Below are positions 1 through 7,604 of a stretch of DNA of 64,000 bases, in pieces. The stretch comes from Xylophilus sp. GW821-FHT01B05 (lineage in GTDB: Bacteria > Pseudomonadota > Gammaproteobacteria > Burkholderiales > Burkholderiaceae_C). The stretch is taken from positions 2,046,001 to 2,110,000 of the forward strand of contig CP152408.1 in NCBI GenBank assembly GCA_038961845.1, given 5' to 3'. The notes beneath the pieces are model-generated. The model was not told the DNA's origin and searched no databases. It saw only the letters and a list, made by a program, of their open reading frames with translations. The first letter of the stretch is position 1, and every line of letters starts with the position of its first letter. The translations under genes were made by a program, and so were the position numbers.

Positions 1-1
1 A

Positions 2-94
2 CCAAAACGCACGGCAGAATTTCACATCGCCCTGGAGCACATTACCGTCGTGGGCGGCCTGCTCCTCGCAGGACTTCTTTCACTGAAAAAATGA
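2..94 (+). CDS. C-terminal end of a small membrane protein (DoxX-like)
   Basis: Only the last 30 codons are visible because the gene begins before the window; the TGA is at 92-94. The tail is a hydrophobic, glycine-rich helix (VVGGLLLAGLLSLKK) preceded by HIALEHI. This resembles the last transmembrane helix of DoxX/YphA-type small membrane proteins, but the piece is too short to be sure. The stop overlaps the start of the TetR gene (ATGA), so the two are probably cotranscribed and the regulator may act on this protein. Confidence 0.5.
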   Translation, partial: PKRTAEFHIALEHITVVGGLLLAGLLSLKK

Positions 95-738
95 CCGAAC
101 CAAGCCCTCGTACCCGTGGTCGCCCTAAGGACGCCAGCAAGCGCGACGCCATCTTGATTGCCGCTCGCGGGCTCTTACTCGACTGCGGTGTAGATGTCAC
201 CACGGGCGAGGTCGCCGCAGCCGCTGGCGTTGCGAAGGCAACGCTCTACGCGAACTTCAAGGATAAAGATGAGCTGATTGAGGCGGTCATCCGGCGAGAG
301 TCGGAGCAGGTTATTGCGGACGACTTCATTCAGGTGCGGCCAGGTGCCACGTTCGCGAAAGTGCTGCGCAGCTTTGGCGCCAAGTACGTCCGTTTTGTCA
401 ACCAAACGGACGTATCCGGGTGGGACCGCCTGATTGCGCATGGCGCCAAGCGAATTCCCCAGTTGCCCCATCGGTTCTATGAGGCGGGCCCTGGCCGGTG
501 GAACCGACTACTGATGCAACTCCTGACGACCGGCGTTGATCTGGGATGCCTGCGCCCCCTGAACAATGCCCAGGCGGCAGAGGACTTGACGGCTCTCTGG
601 ATGGGTTCCACCAGCCTGAAGGTCAAACTTGGCGTTGGCAAGCCAATGAGTGAGAAAGCCATTCTGGCCAAAGTGGACCATGGCATCGACGTTTTCAAAA
701 CCTTCTACGGGGCTGCGATAGGGGATGCGCAGAACTGA
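91..738 (+). CDS. TetR/AcrR family transcriptional regulator
   Basis: A 215-residue protein, normal length for TetR repressors. The N-terminal DNA-binding domain is clear: a basic GRPKDASKRDAIL start, then a helix-turn-helix at about residues 38-58 with TTGEVAAAAGVAKATLYANF, the family signature. The C-terminal ligand and dimerisation domain (about 75-205) is diverged as usual and gives no clue to the ligand. The ATG overlaps the stop of the upstream membrane-protein gene, which suggests autoregulation of a small operon. Codon use looks slightly less GC-rich than in neighbouring genes. Confidence 0.9.
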   Translation: MTEPSPRTRGRPKDASKRDAILIAARGLLLDCGVDVTTGEVAAAAGVAKATLYANFKDKDELIEAVIRRESEQVIADDFIQVRPGATFAKVLRSFGAKYVRFVNQTDVSGWDRLIAHGAKRIPQLPHRFYEAGPGRWNRLLMQLLTTGVDLGCLRPLNNAQAAEDLTALWMGSTSLKVKLGVGKPMSEKAILAKVDHGIDVFKTFYGAAIGDAQN

Positions 739-911
739 CAGGCCTTCTTTGGACGTCAGCATCTGGCCGCATTGCTGGCCGCTTAGAACGTGTTTGCGAC
801 CCGTCATCCCGCCAAGATGCTTGCGCGATCCCATAGAGTTCGTAAACACCTTCTTATAGCCATTCCTTTCAAGGTCTTGTGATGTGTTCGGTCGTTCTCG
901 GGTCTTGCTGA

Positions 912-1097
912 CGGCAGGAGCTGGGCCGAGCGCAGCGGCAGGCGGATCAGGGATCGCTCTTGTCTGCCGGGCGCAAAGCGGCCGAGCACCTGGAGCGCAA
1001 CGATGCCTATGGCTACTTCGAGGCGCTGGGGGATCTGCTGGTGACGGGGCCGACCAATACCAACGTCAATGATTTCCGTGCGCTACTGATTTTGTAG
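912..1097 (+). pseudogene. 3' remnant of glycerate 2-kinase / hydroxypyruvate reductase (TtuD, MOFRL domain)
   Basis: This frame is open from 912, just after an in-frame TGA at 909, to the TAG at 1095-1097, and has no plausible start. The 61 codons match the very end of MOFRL-type glycerate kinases: [18 protein letters not shown], then [20 protein letters not shown] and a short hydrophobic end. The family is usually about 420-450 residues, so over 85 percent is missing. The upstream bases 740-911 show no related coding sequence. I read it as a deletion scar, not an expressed gene. Confidence 0.75.
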
Positions 1098-1117
1098 CTT
1101 ATAGCCCGTGATTCCTC

Positions 1118-1150
1118 TGCATTTCAGGTGCTTTTTTATCTGAAATGCAG
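1118..1150. repeat. Perfect 11-bp inverted repeat with T-rich loop
   Basis: CTGCATTTCAG (1118-1128) and CTGAAATGCAG (1140-1150) are exact reverse complements around an 11-base loop that contains six T. It lies between the glycerate-kinase remnant and the converging propeller-protein gene. No T-run follows the stem, so it is not a textbook terminator, but it could fold in RNA from either strand. Confidence 0.5.
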
Positions 1151-1197
1151 GATCTACCAGGGGCTGCTGCTATCTTTTTTGTGAAAGCAGAAATCGC

Positions 1198-1219
1198 CGC
1201 CCGCTCAGCCCGGCGGGCG
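1198..1219 (-). terminator. GC-rich hairpin downstream of the propeller gene
   Basis: CGCCCGC (1198-1204) pairs perfectly with GCGGGCG (1213-1219) across an 8-base loop, starting 19 bases beyond the minus-strand stop at 1238-1240. The U-tract is poor (ATTT a few bases later), so termination activity is uncertain. Confidence 0.3.
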
Positions 1220-1237
1220 TGCCTGCAAGCCAGGCGC

Positions 1238-4183
1238 CTACCGCCGCCGCAGCCCGCGCGCGCCCAGCATGGCCAGTGCCAGGCTCATGGCTGCCAGCAT
1301 CCAGGGCTGCAGCAGGGGGATGGCCGTTGGGTTTACCGGCCCGGCCGCAGCCATGATGGCAATGCCGCCTGGGTCGACGATGCGGCCGTCTGCCGCCAGG
1401 TCGCTGTCGCCGGGGCCGCCGTCGGTGATGCTCAGCGTCACGGTGTTGCCCGTGATCTGCACCTGGCTGGCGTCCAGCGCATACCAGTGGTCCTGCGGCT
1501 GCTGCGCCGTGGGGCCGTACTTCCAGTACTGCGCGTTGGCCGGCAGGGCATTGCCGGGGTAGCTCAGGCGCAGCGACAGCGTGCGGCCGGCCTGGTCGCA
1601 GGTGGCCTGGAAGCTCAGCAGGCCATGGGGCATGGCCGTGGCGCCCGGCGGCAGCGTGGCTGGTGCCGCCGGGTAGCTCACCGTGTCGAAGGCGCAAGTG
1701 TTGCCCTGGATATCGGTGGTGAGCGTGCCCTGTCCGCCGGGGCTGGGCGCGCTGTAGCCCGACTGTGCAAACTGCGCCACCACCGTGCAGTCCTGCGCCA
1801 TCGCGGCCGTGGTGTAGGTGCTGCCCACCAGCGTGCCGCCGCAGGTACCGCCAACACTGGCTATGCGCCAGCCGCTGGCGGGCTGCAGGGTGAACTGCTG
1901 CACGCTGCCCAGGTCCAGCACTTGTGGCGTGGCCGGGCTGATCTGCCCACCGGCACCGCTCACGCTGGGCGTGACGGTGGGGGCGGCCAGATAGACCTGG
2001 CGCACCGAGCGGTGAAGTGAGGTTGATCCATTCGAGTAGCCGCCGCTGGCCATGCCCTCGGCACGCAGCCACAGGTTGCGGTTGCGCGGCAGCGCGGCGG
2101 CATCCAGGCCATCCAGCGCCCAGCCGCCGGGCACATAGGTGGCGGCGCCCAGGTTGGTCCAGCTGGCCTGGTCTTGCGACACCGCAAAGCGCACCTGCGC
2201 CAGCTCGGGCCCGCTGCCGCTACGCCACCAGCGCAGGCGGGCGCGGTCTGGCAACAGCTCCAGCGCCTGCAAGGCAGCCTCGGGCACGCTCAACCGGCCG
2301 ATGCGGTTGCGCGTCTGGCCGCCCAGCTCGGTGAAAAAGCCCCCCACCAGTACCTTGCCGTCGGGCTGCACGGCCAGGCTGAGTACCGTGCTGTTGGCGC
2401 TGGGATCAAAGCCCGTGTCCAGCGAGCCATCGGCGTTGAGGCGGGCCAGGTAGTTGCGCGTCTGGCCGCCCAGCTGGGTGAAAAAGCCCCCCACCAGTAC
2501 CTTGCCGTCGGGCTGCACGGCCAGGCTGTACACCATGCTGTTGGCGTCGGGATTGAAGCCCGTGTCCAGCGAGCCATCGGCGTTGAGGCGGGCCAGGCGG
2601 TTGCGCGTCTGGCCGCCCAGCTCGGTGAAAAAGCCCCCCACCAGTACCTTGCCGTCGGGCTGCACGGCCAAGCTGTACACCCAGTCGTTGGCGCCGGGAT
2701 CAAAGCCCGTGTCCAGCGAGCCATCGGCGTTGAGGCGGGCCAGGCGGTTGCGCGTCTGGCCGCCCAGCTGGGTGAAAGCGCCCCCCACCAGTACCTTGCC
2801 GTCGGGCTGCACGGCCAGGCTGAACACCCAGTTGTTGGCGTTGGGATTGAAGCCCGTGTCCAGCGAGCCATCGGCGTTGAGGCGGGCCAGGCGGTTGCGC
2901 GTCTGGCCGCCCAGCTGGGTGAAAGCGCCCCCCACCAGTACCTTGCCGTCGGGCTGCACGGCCAGGCTGTACACCGGGTCGTTGGCGCCGGGATCAAAGC
3001 CCGTGTCCAGCGAGCCATCGGCGTTGAGGCGGGCCAGGTAGTTGCGCGTCTGGCCTCCCAGCAGGGTGAAAAAGCCCCCGACCAGTACCTTGCCGTCGGG
3101 CTGCACGGCCAGGCTGAGTACCAGGTCGTTGGCGCCGGGATCAAAGCCCGTGTCCAGCGAGCCATCGGCGTTGAGGCGGGCCAGGCGGTTGCGCGTCTGG
3201 CCGCCCAGCTGGGTGAAAAGGCCCCCGACCAGTACCTTGCCGTCGGGTTGCACGGCCAGGCTGTACACCGAGTTGTTGGCGCTGGGATTGAAGCCCGTGT
3301 CCAGCGAGCCATCGGCGTTGAGGCGGGCCAGGCTGTTGCGCGTCTGGCCGCCCAGCTGGGTGAAATTGCCCCCCACCAGTACCTTGCCGTCGGGCTGCAC
3401 GGCCAGGCTGAGCACCGTGCTGTTGGCGCCGGGATTGAAGCCCGTGTCCAGCGAGCCATCGGCGTTGAGGCGGGCCAGGTAGTTGCGCGTCTGGCCACCC
3501 AGCTGGGTGAAACCGCCCCCCACCAGTACCTTGCCGTCGGGCTGCACGGCCAGGCTGTACACCAGGCTGTTGGCGCCGGGATCAAAGCCCGTGTCCAGCG
3601 AGCCATCGGCGTTGAGGCGGGCCAGGTAGTTGCGCGTCTGGCCGCCCAGCAGGGTGAAAAAGCCCCCGACCAGTACCTTGCCGTCGGGCTGCACGGCCAG
3701 GCTGAGGACCAGGTTGTCGGCGCCGGGATCAAAGCCCGTGTCCAGCGAGCCATCGGCGTTGAGGCGGGCCAGGCGGTTGCGCGTCTGGCCGCCCAGCTGG
3801 GTGAAATTGCCCCCGACCAGTACCTTGCCGTCGGGCTGCACGGCCAGGCTGTACACCGTGCTGTTGGCGCCGGGATCAAAGCCCGTGTCCAGCGAGCCAT
3901 CGGCGTTGAGGCGGGCCAGGCGGTTGCGCGTCTGGCCGCCCAGCTGGGTGAAATTGCCCCCGACCAGTACCTTGCCGTCGGGCTGCACGGCCAGGCTGTA
4001 CACCGTGCTGTTGGCGTTGGGGTCAAACCCGTCATTGGCGTTTTGCGCTTTCGCGGGCAGGTGCCACAGCCCTAGCAGGCACAGGCAGCAGAAACAGAAG
4101 AATGCCCAGCGCCAGAGAGGGCGTGGGGCGGCAGGCCCAAGGGAGGTGCTGGCCATGGCCGCAGGAGCAGAGCAAGCTTGCAT
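1238..4183 (-). CDS. Secreted Delta-60 repeat beta-propeller protein with IPTL-CTERM sorting signal
   Basis: A 981-residue exported protein. Residues 1-47 form a signal peptide (hydrophobic WAFFCFCCLCLLGLW, cleavage near AKA-QN). Twelve 49-residue repeats follow (from residue 64 to about 630), each with LAVQPDGKVLVGG and LARLNADGSLDTGF, the Delta-60/DUF5122 pattern expected to form propeller blades. Next come a linker, a divergent InlB-type repeat (about 775-840, GGQISPATPQVLDLGS) and a choice-of-anchor U type domain (DGGPGDSDLAADGRI). The end is an IPTL-CTERM-like tail: IPLLQPW, a hydrophobic helix, then RGLRRR. Such tails mark proteins for exosortase-type processing and surface display. Ligand unknown. 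An internal ATG at residue 10 is an alternative start; neither has a strong ribosome site. Confidence 0.9.
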   Translation of the reverse strand: MQACSAPAAMASTSLGPAAPRPLWRWAFFCFCCLCLLGLWHLPAKAQNANDGFDPNANSTVYSLAVQPDGKVLVGGNFTQLGGQTRNRLARLNADGSLDTGFDPGANSTVYSLAVQPDGKVLVGGNFTQLGGQTRNRLARLNADGSLDTGFDPGADNLVLSLAVQPDGKVLVGGFFTLLGGQTRNYLARLNADGSLDTGFDPGANSLVYSLAVQPDGKVLVGGGFTQLGGQTRNYLARLNADGSLDTGFNPGANSTVLSLAVQPDGKVLVGGNFTQLGGQTRNSLARLNADGSLDTGFNPSANNSVYSLAVQPDGKVLVGGLFTQLGGQTRNRLARLNADGSLDTGFDPGANDLVLSLAVQPDGKVLVGGFFTLLGGQTRNYLARLNADGSLDTGFDPGANDPVYSLAVQPDGKVLVGGAFTQLGGQTRNRLARLNADGSLDTGFNPNANNWVFSLAVQPDGKVLVGGAFTQLGGQTRNRLARLNADGSLDTGFDPGANDWVYSLAVQPDGKVLVGGFFTELGGQTRNRLARLNADGSLDTGFNPDANSMVYSLAVQPDGKVLVGGFFTQLGGQTRNYLARLNADGSLDTGFDPSANSTVLSLAVQPDGKVLVGGFFTELGGQTRNRIGRLSVPEAALQALELLPDRARLRWWRSGSGPELAQVRFAVSQDQASWTNLGAATYVPGGWALDGLDAAALPRNRNLWLRAEGMASGGYSNGSTSLHRSVRQVYLAAPTVTPSVSGAGGQISPATPQVLDLGSVQQFTLQPASGWRIASVGGTCGGTLVGSTYTTAAMAQDCTVVAQFAQSGYSAPSPGGQGTLTTDIQGNTCAFDTVSYPAAPATLPPGATAMPHGLLSFQATCDQAGRTLSLRLSYPGNALPANAQYWKYGPTAQQPQDHWYALDASQVQITGNTVTLSITDGGPGDSDLAADGRIVDPGGIAIMAAAGPVNPTAIPLLQPWMLAAMSLALAMLGARGLRRR
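2300..3994 (-). repeat. Tandem 147-bp repeat array, about 11.5 units, inside the propeller gene
   Basis: Each unit encodes 49 residues and adjacent units are nearly identical at the DNA level, which implies recent duplication or gene conversion. Variation is confined to a few codons per unit: the residue after VLVGG (N, F, G, L or A), the TQ/TL/TE position, the R/Y/S after GGQTRN, D/N and the next two residues after DTGF, and the turn before the next LAVQ (NSTVYS, NDWVYS, NNWVFS and others). The last unit decays after GGQTRNR. The array keeps other frames open, producing long spurious reading frames on both strands. Confidence 0.95.
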
Positions 4184-4195
4184 GGGAGTATCCGG

Positions 4196-4217
4196 TTGGT
4201 ATCTGGAAAGTTACCAA
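4196..4217. promoter_or_regulatory. Inverted repeat TTGGTA-N10-TACCAA upstream of the propeller gene
   Basis: TTGGTA (4196-4201) and TACCAA (4212-4217) form a dyad 13-34 bases upstream of the propeller gene's first ATG. Position and symmetry suit an operator, but no cognate regulator is identified. Confidence 0.25.
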
Positions 4218-4302
4218 GCGTATCTTGCGTGCGTTAGCAAGACGTAAACGTGCGTGAGCCAGGCAGGTGGGGCCAGGTCCGCCCCGCCGGTGCCGGGCCT
4301 GC

Positions 4303-5307
4303 TCAATCCCCCCGAATCCCCCGCTCCCGTATCAGCTTGCCAAAGCGCACCGCATCCTCATGCGCCTTGGCGCCAAACGCTGCAGGCGTCATGGGCGCGG
4401 GCTCGCCGCCCAGGCTGGCCAGGCGGTCTTTGAAGGCGGGGGTGGCCAGGATCTTGTTGATCTCGCGGTTGAGCTTGGCGACTACCTCGGGCGCTGTGCC
4501 GGCGGGGGCGTAGAAGCCAAAGAAGCTGTCGGCGTCGAAGCCTTTCAGGCCGGCCTCGTCGAGCGTGGGCACGTCGGGGAAGACGCTGGAGCGCTTGGGG
4601 CTGCCAACGGCCAGCAGCTTGAGCTTGCCGGCGCGCACGTGGGTCAGGCCAATGCCGGGGTCGAACATGAAATCGATCTGGCCGCCCAGCAGATCCTGCA
4701 TGGCGGGCGCGGCGCCTTTGTAGGGCACGTGCACGGTGTCGACGCCGGCCATGTCGCGGAACATTTCGCCGGCCAAATGCGGCGAGCTGCCGTTGCCGGG
4801 CGAGCCGTAGCTGAGCTTGCCGGGGTGTGCTTTGGCGTAGGCGATGAGCTCCTGCACCGTCTGCGCCGGGAAGTCGGGCTTGGCCTCTAGAAACACCAGC
4901 ACCCGCGCGGCGGCGGCCACGGGCACCAGGTCCTTGGCCGGATCAAAGCTCATCTTGGGGTAGATGGCCGGGTTGATCGACACCATGCCGCCCGAACTCA
5001 TGAGCAGCGTGTAGCCATCCGGCACGGCCTTGGCCACGGCCTCGCCGCCGATATTGCCGCCTGCGCCGGCGCGGTTCTCTACCACCACCGGCTGGCCCAG
5101 CGCCTCTTGCAGCGGCAGGGTGACGGCACGCGCGATCTGGTCGGCCGCGCCGCCGGGCGGGAAGTTGACGATGACCTTCACCGGCTTGTGCGGGTAGGCC
5201 TGGGCCAGCGCGGCGAATGGTGTTGATGCTCCTAATATGAGAGCTAATAGCCAAGGTGCAGCCTGGGCTAGAGGCCTTTTTTCTTTAAATTTCTGGTGCG
5301 GGCGCAT
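4303..5307 (-). CDS. Bug-family (TctC) tripartite tricarboxylate transporter substrate-binding protein
   Basis: A 334-residue periplasmic binding protein. After an N-terminal signal peptide (cleavage near ALA-QA, residue 36) come the family hallmarks PHKPVKVIVNFPPGGAADQI, ENRAGAGGNIGGEAV and PDGYTLLMSSGG. Bug proteins bind small carboxylates or aromatics and are often orphans without membrane partners, as here. It is the last gene of a minus-strand operon with a benzoylformate decarboxylase 32 bases upstream, so an aromatic 2-oxo acid or related acid is a reasonable guess for its ligand. A good ribosome site (GGAGACAC) precedes the ATG. Unusually, much of the signal peptide is encoded by a copy of the dispersed hairpin repeat. 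Confidence 0.92.
   Translation of the reverse strand: MRPHQKFKEKRPLAQAAPWLLALILGASTPFAALAQAYPHKPVKVIVNFPPGGAADQIARAVTLPLQEALGQPVVVENRAGAGGNIGGEAVAKAVPDGYTLLMSSGGMVSINPAIYPKMSFDPAKDLVPVAAAARVLVFLEAKPDFPAQTVQELIAYAKAHPGKLSYGSPGNGSSPHLAGEMFRDMAGVDTVHVPYKGAAPAMQDLLGGQIDFMFDPGIGLTHVRAGKLKLLAVGSPKRSSVFPDVPTLDEAGLKGFDADSFFGFYAPAGTAPEVVAKLNREINKILATPAFKDRLASLGGEPAPMTPAAFGAKAHEDAVRFGKLIRERGIRGD
5231..5286 (-). repeat. Dispersed hairpin repeat, copy A, within the Bug signal-peptide codons
   Basis: Read on the minus strand this matches the element consensus: GGCCTCTAGCCCAGG, a few bases, then CCTTGGCTATTAGCTCTCAT. It lies wholly inside the coding region and supplies residues reading RPLAQAAPWLLALIL, that is the hydrophobic core of the signal peptide. 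The stem carries one changed base compared with intergenic copies. Confidence 0.85.
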
Positions 5308-5339
5308 GTGATGTGTCTCCTGTTTTATGAGTGAATGGC

Positions 5340-6962
5340 TCAGGCCACTTCGACCTCGACCAGCGTGGGCCGGGTGGCGGCCAGTGCGCTACGCAGCACG
5401 CCGTGCAGCGCATGGGCGTTGCCTACGTGCAGCGCGTCGCAACCCTGGCCGCGTGCGAGTGCGCAGAAGTCGATGTCGGGCAGATCGCAGCCTTGCAGCT
5501 GCGCGCCGGGCGCAAAGCCGAAGGTGGGCGCAAATTCCTGCAGTGCGGCGTAGCGCCGGTTCTTGACGATGACGAAGGTGATCGGCAACTGCAGCTGCGC
5601 CGCGCTCCACAGCGCCTGGATCGAGTACATGGCCGAGCCGTCTCCGATCAGCGCGATCACCTTCCGTTGCGGCTGCGCCAGCGCCACGCCCACGGCCGCC
5701 GGCATGCTGTGGCCCAGGCCGCCGCTGCACATGGTGTAGAAGGTTTGGCTCTGCAGGATGGGCAGGTAGCGGTGCATCACCGAGCGGGCGCTGGGCGATT
5801 CTTCGACGATCACCGAATCCGGCGCGCGCAGCTCGGCCAGGGTCTGCAGCAGCCAGGCGACCGACATGCGCTCGCCCTCTGGTGTGGCGCGCGGCGCGGG
5901 CGTGCGCGGCGTGGGCAGGCTGCGCGGCGTGGTGGGCGCGGGCCGGGCCAGCAGGTCTTCCACGCCCAGGCGGATGCTGCCGACCGCAGAGGTGCCGACC
6001 GGCGCCCAGGCGGCCGTTTGCGGGTCGTCCGTCAGTTGCACCAGCGCCGCGCCCGCCGGCAGGTGCGGGCCAAAGCCTTCGACGTGGTAGGTGAAGGCCG
6101 GCGCGCCCAGCGCAAACACCAGGTCGTGGCCGGCCAGCAGGCCAACGATCTTCTCGCGCATGGCCGGCAAGAAGCCGGCGAACTGCGGGTGGTCTTCGGC
6201 AAAGCCGCTGCGGCCGGACATGGGCGCGACAAAGACGGCGGCGCGGTGCCGCTCGGCCAGCGCGCGCACGGCATCCCAGGCGCCATTGCGGTCTACCGCA
6301 GCGCCCACCACAAAGGCCGGGCGCTGCGCCGCGTCCAGCGCGGCGCCGATCTGCGCCAGCACGGCCGGTTCGGGCCGGTGCTCGGTGCTGACGGTGCGCG
6401 GCGCCACCGGCTCGCAGGGCCGGGTCCAGTCGTCGGCCGGGATGGACACCAGCACCGGCCCCTGCGGCTGTTGCATGGCGATGTAGTAGGCGCGGGCGAT
6501 GGCCAGCGGCACGTCTTCTGCGCGCGCGGGCTCGATGCTCCATTTGACGTAGGGCTTGGGCAGCTCGGTCGCCTGGCCCGAGAACAGAAATGGGTCAAAC
6601 GGCAGGATCGAGCGCGCCTGCTGGCCGGCGGTGATCACCATCGGCGTGCGGTTCTTGAAGGCCGTGAAGATGTTGCCCATGGCATGGCCCACGCCGGCGG
6701 CCGAATGCAGGTTGACGAAGGCCGCGTTGCGCGTGGCCTGCGCGTGACCGTCGGCCATGCCAACCACCACCGCCTCTTGCAGGCCCAGCACGTAGCGGAA
6801 GTCTTCAGGGAAGTCGAGGAAAAGCGGCAGCTCGGTCGAGCCCGGGTTGCCAAAGATGGTGGTCATGCCAAAGGCACGCAGCAGGTTGAGCACGGCTTCG
6901 CGCACGGTGGTGGTGTTGCCGGCGGCAAGGGCGGAAGAGGGCAGGGCGTCGGGGTGGGACAT
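5340..6962 (-). CDS. mdlC: Benzoylformate decarboxylase (ThDP-dependent)
   Basis: A 540-residue thiamine-diphosphate enzyme that should convert benzoylformate (phenylglyoxylate) to benzaldehyde and CO2, the third step of mandelate degradation. It tracks the Pseudomonas enzyme closely: IFGNPGSTELP with the active-site Ser (residue 42), the cofactor Glu in LQEAVVVG (63), His in NLHSAAG (86) and the later catalytic His in GAPAFTYH (293). The ThDP motif GDGSAMYSIQALW lies in the C-terminal third. It sits between a cytochrome c gene (26 bases upstream) and a Bug protein gene. A related 2-oxo acid decarboxylase activity cannot be excluded. No other mandelate gene is nearby. Confidence 0.82.
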   Translation of the reverse strand: MSHPDALPSSALAAGNTTTVREAVLNLLRAFGMTTIFGNPGSTELPLFLDFPEDFRYVLGLQEAVVVGMADGHAQATRNAAFVNLHSAAGVGHAMGNIFTAFKNRTPMVITAGQQARSILPFDPFLFSGQATELPKPYVKWSIEPARAEDVPLAIARAYYIAMQQPQGPVLVSIPADDWTRPCEPVAPRTVSTEHRPEPAVLAQIGAALDAAQRPAFVVGAAVDRNGAWDAVRALAERHRAAVFVAPMSGRSGFAEDHPQFAGFLPAMREKIVGLLAGHDLVFALGAPAFTYHVEGFGPHLPAGAALVQLTDDPQTAAWAPVGTSAVGSIRLGVEDLLARPAPTTPRSLPTPRTPAPRATPEGERMSVAWLLQTLAELRAPDSVIVEESPSARSVMHRYLPILQSQTFYTMCSGGLGHSMPAAVGVALAQPQRKVIALIGDGSAMYSIQALWSAAQLQLPITFVIVKNRRYAALQEFAPTFGFAPGAQLQGCDLPDIDFCALARGQGCDALHVGNAHALHGVLRSALAATRPTLVEVEVA

Positions 6963-6988
6963 GGGCTTGCTTGGAGCGGGGGGAAGAA

Positions 6989-7585
6989 TCAGCGTGCCGG
7001 CGCGCCAAAGCGGGCCAGGTAGTAGGCAAGGGTGTCGAGGTCAGCCGGCGCGATGCCGCGCAGCGCCTCGGCCATGGCATTGGTGTAGCCGGCGCGCTGG
7101 CCAGACTGGAACTCGCGCAGCGTGGTGCTCAGGTAGTCCTCGCGCTGCTGCGCCAGGCGCGGCACCTGCTCGCCACCGCTGAAGTCTGCGCCGTGGCAAC
7201 TGGCGCACAGGTGCTGCTGCGCCAGGGTCTTGCCGCGTGCCATGCGGGTGGCGTCGGCAGCGGGCGTGGGTGCCGTGGCGGTGGCGGTGGCGCTGGCGGC
7301 CGGCATGGCGCCGATGTGGTCAGAGAAGCCGCGCAGGTCGTCGTCCGTCAGCGTCTTGGCGACTGCCGTCATGGCGGCGTTGTCGCGCCGGCCATCGCGG
7401 AACAGAAACAACTGCGTGGCCACGTAGAAGCTGGGCTGGCCGGCCAGCGATGGCGCCATGGCCATCTGGCTGCGGCCCTGCGTGCCATGGCAGGCGGCGC
7501 ACAGGCTGGCATAGCGCTGGGCGTAGTCGCTGGCCGGCTGTGCTGTGGCCGGGCCGGCGAAGCACAGGGCCAGCGCAATCCCCAT
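6989..7585 (-). CDS. Di-heme cytochrome c (c4/c553 type)
   Basis: A 198-residue periplasmic electron carrier. A short signal peptide (MGIALALCFAGPATAQ) is followed by two class I cytochrome c domains with heme motifs CAACHG and CASCHG, joined by an Ala/Thr/Pro-rich linker. I start at 7585 because AGGA lies about 10 bases upstream and the longer frame overlaps the preceding gene. It lies 19 bases after the PQQ-type sugar dehydrogenase, its likely electron donor. Confidence 0.88.
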   Translation of the reverse strand: MGIALALCFAGPATAQPASDYAQRYASLCAACHGTQGRSQMAMAPSLAGQPSFYVATQLFLFRDGRRDNAAMTAVAKTLTDDDLRGFSDHIGAMPAASATATATAPTPAADATRMARGKTLAQQHLCASCHGADFSGGEQVPRLAQQREDYLSTTLREFQSGQRAGYTNAMAEALRGIAPADLDTLAYYLARFGAPAR

Positions 7586-7604
7586 ACAGATCCTGAACAC
7601 GCTC

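Noticed and set aside
2174..4075. Very long open frames on the plus strand and in a second minus frame across the propeller gene
   Set aside because: They are by-products of the 147-bp tandem repeat with a length divisible by three; they have repetitive, low-meaning protein sequence and no start signals.
5331..7022. A 563-codon plus-strand frame opposite mdlC
   Set aside because: It is antisense to a well-conserved enzyme gene and rich in Arg/Gly/His, as expected from high-GC shadow frames.
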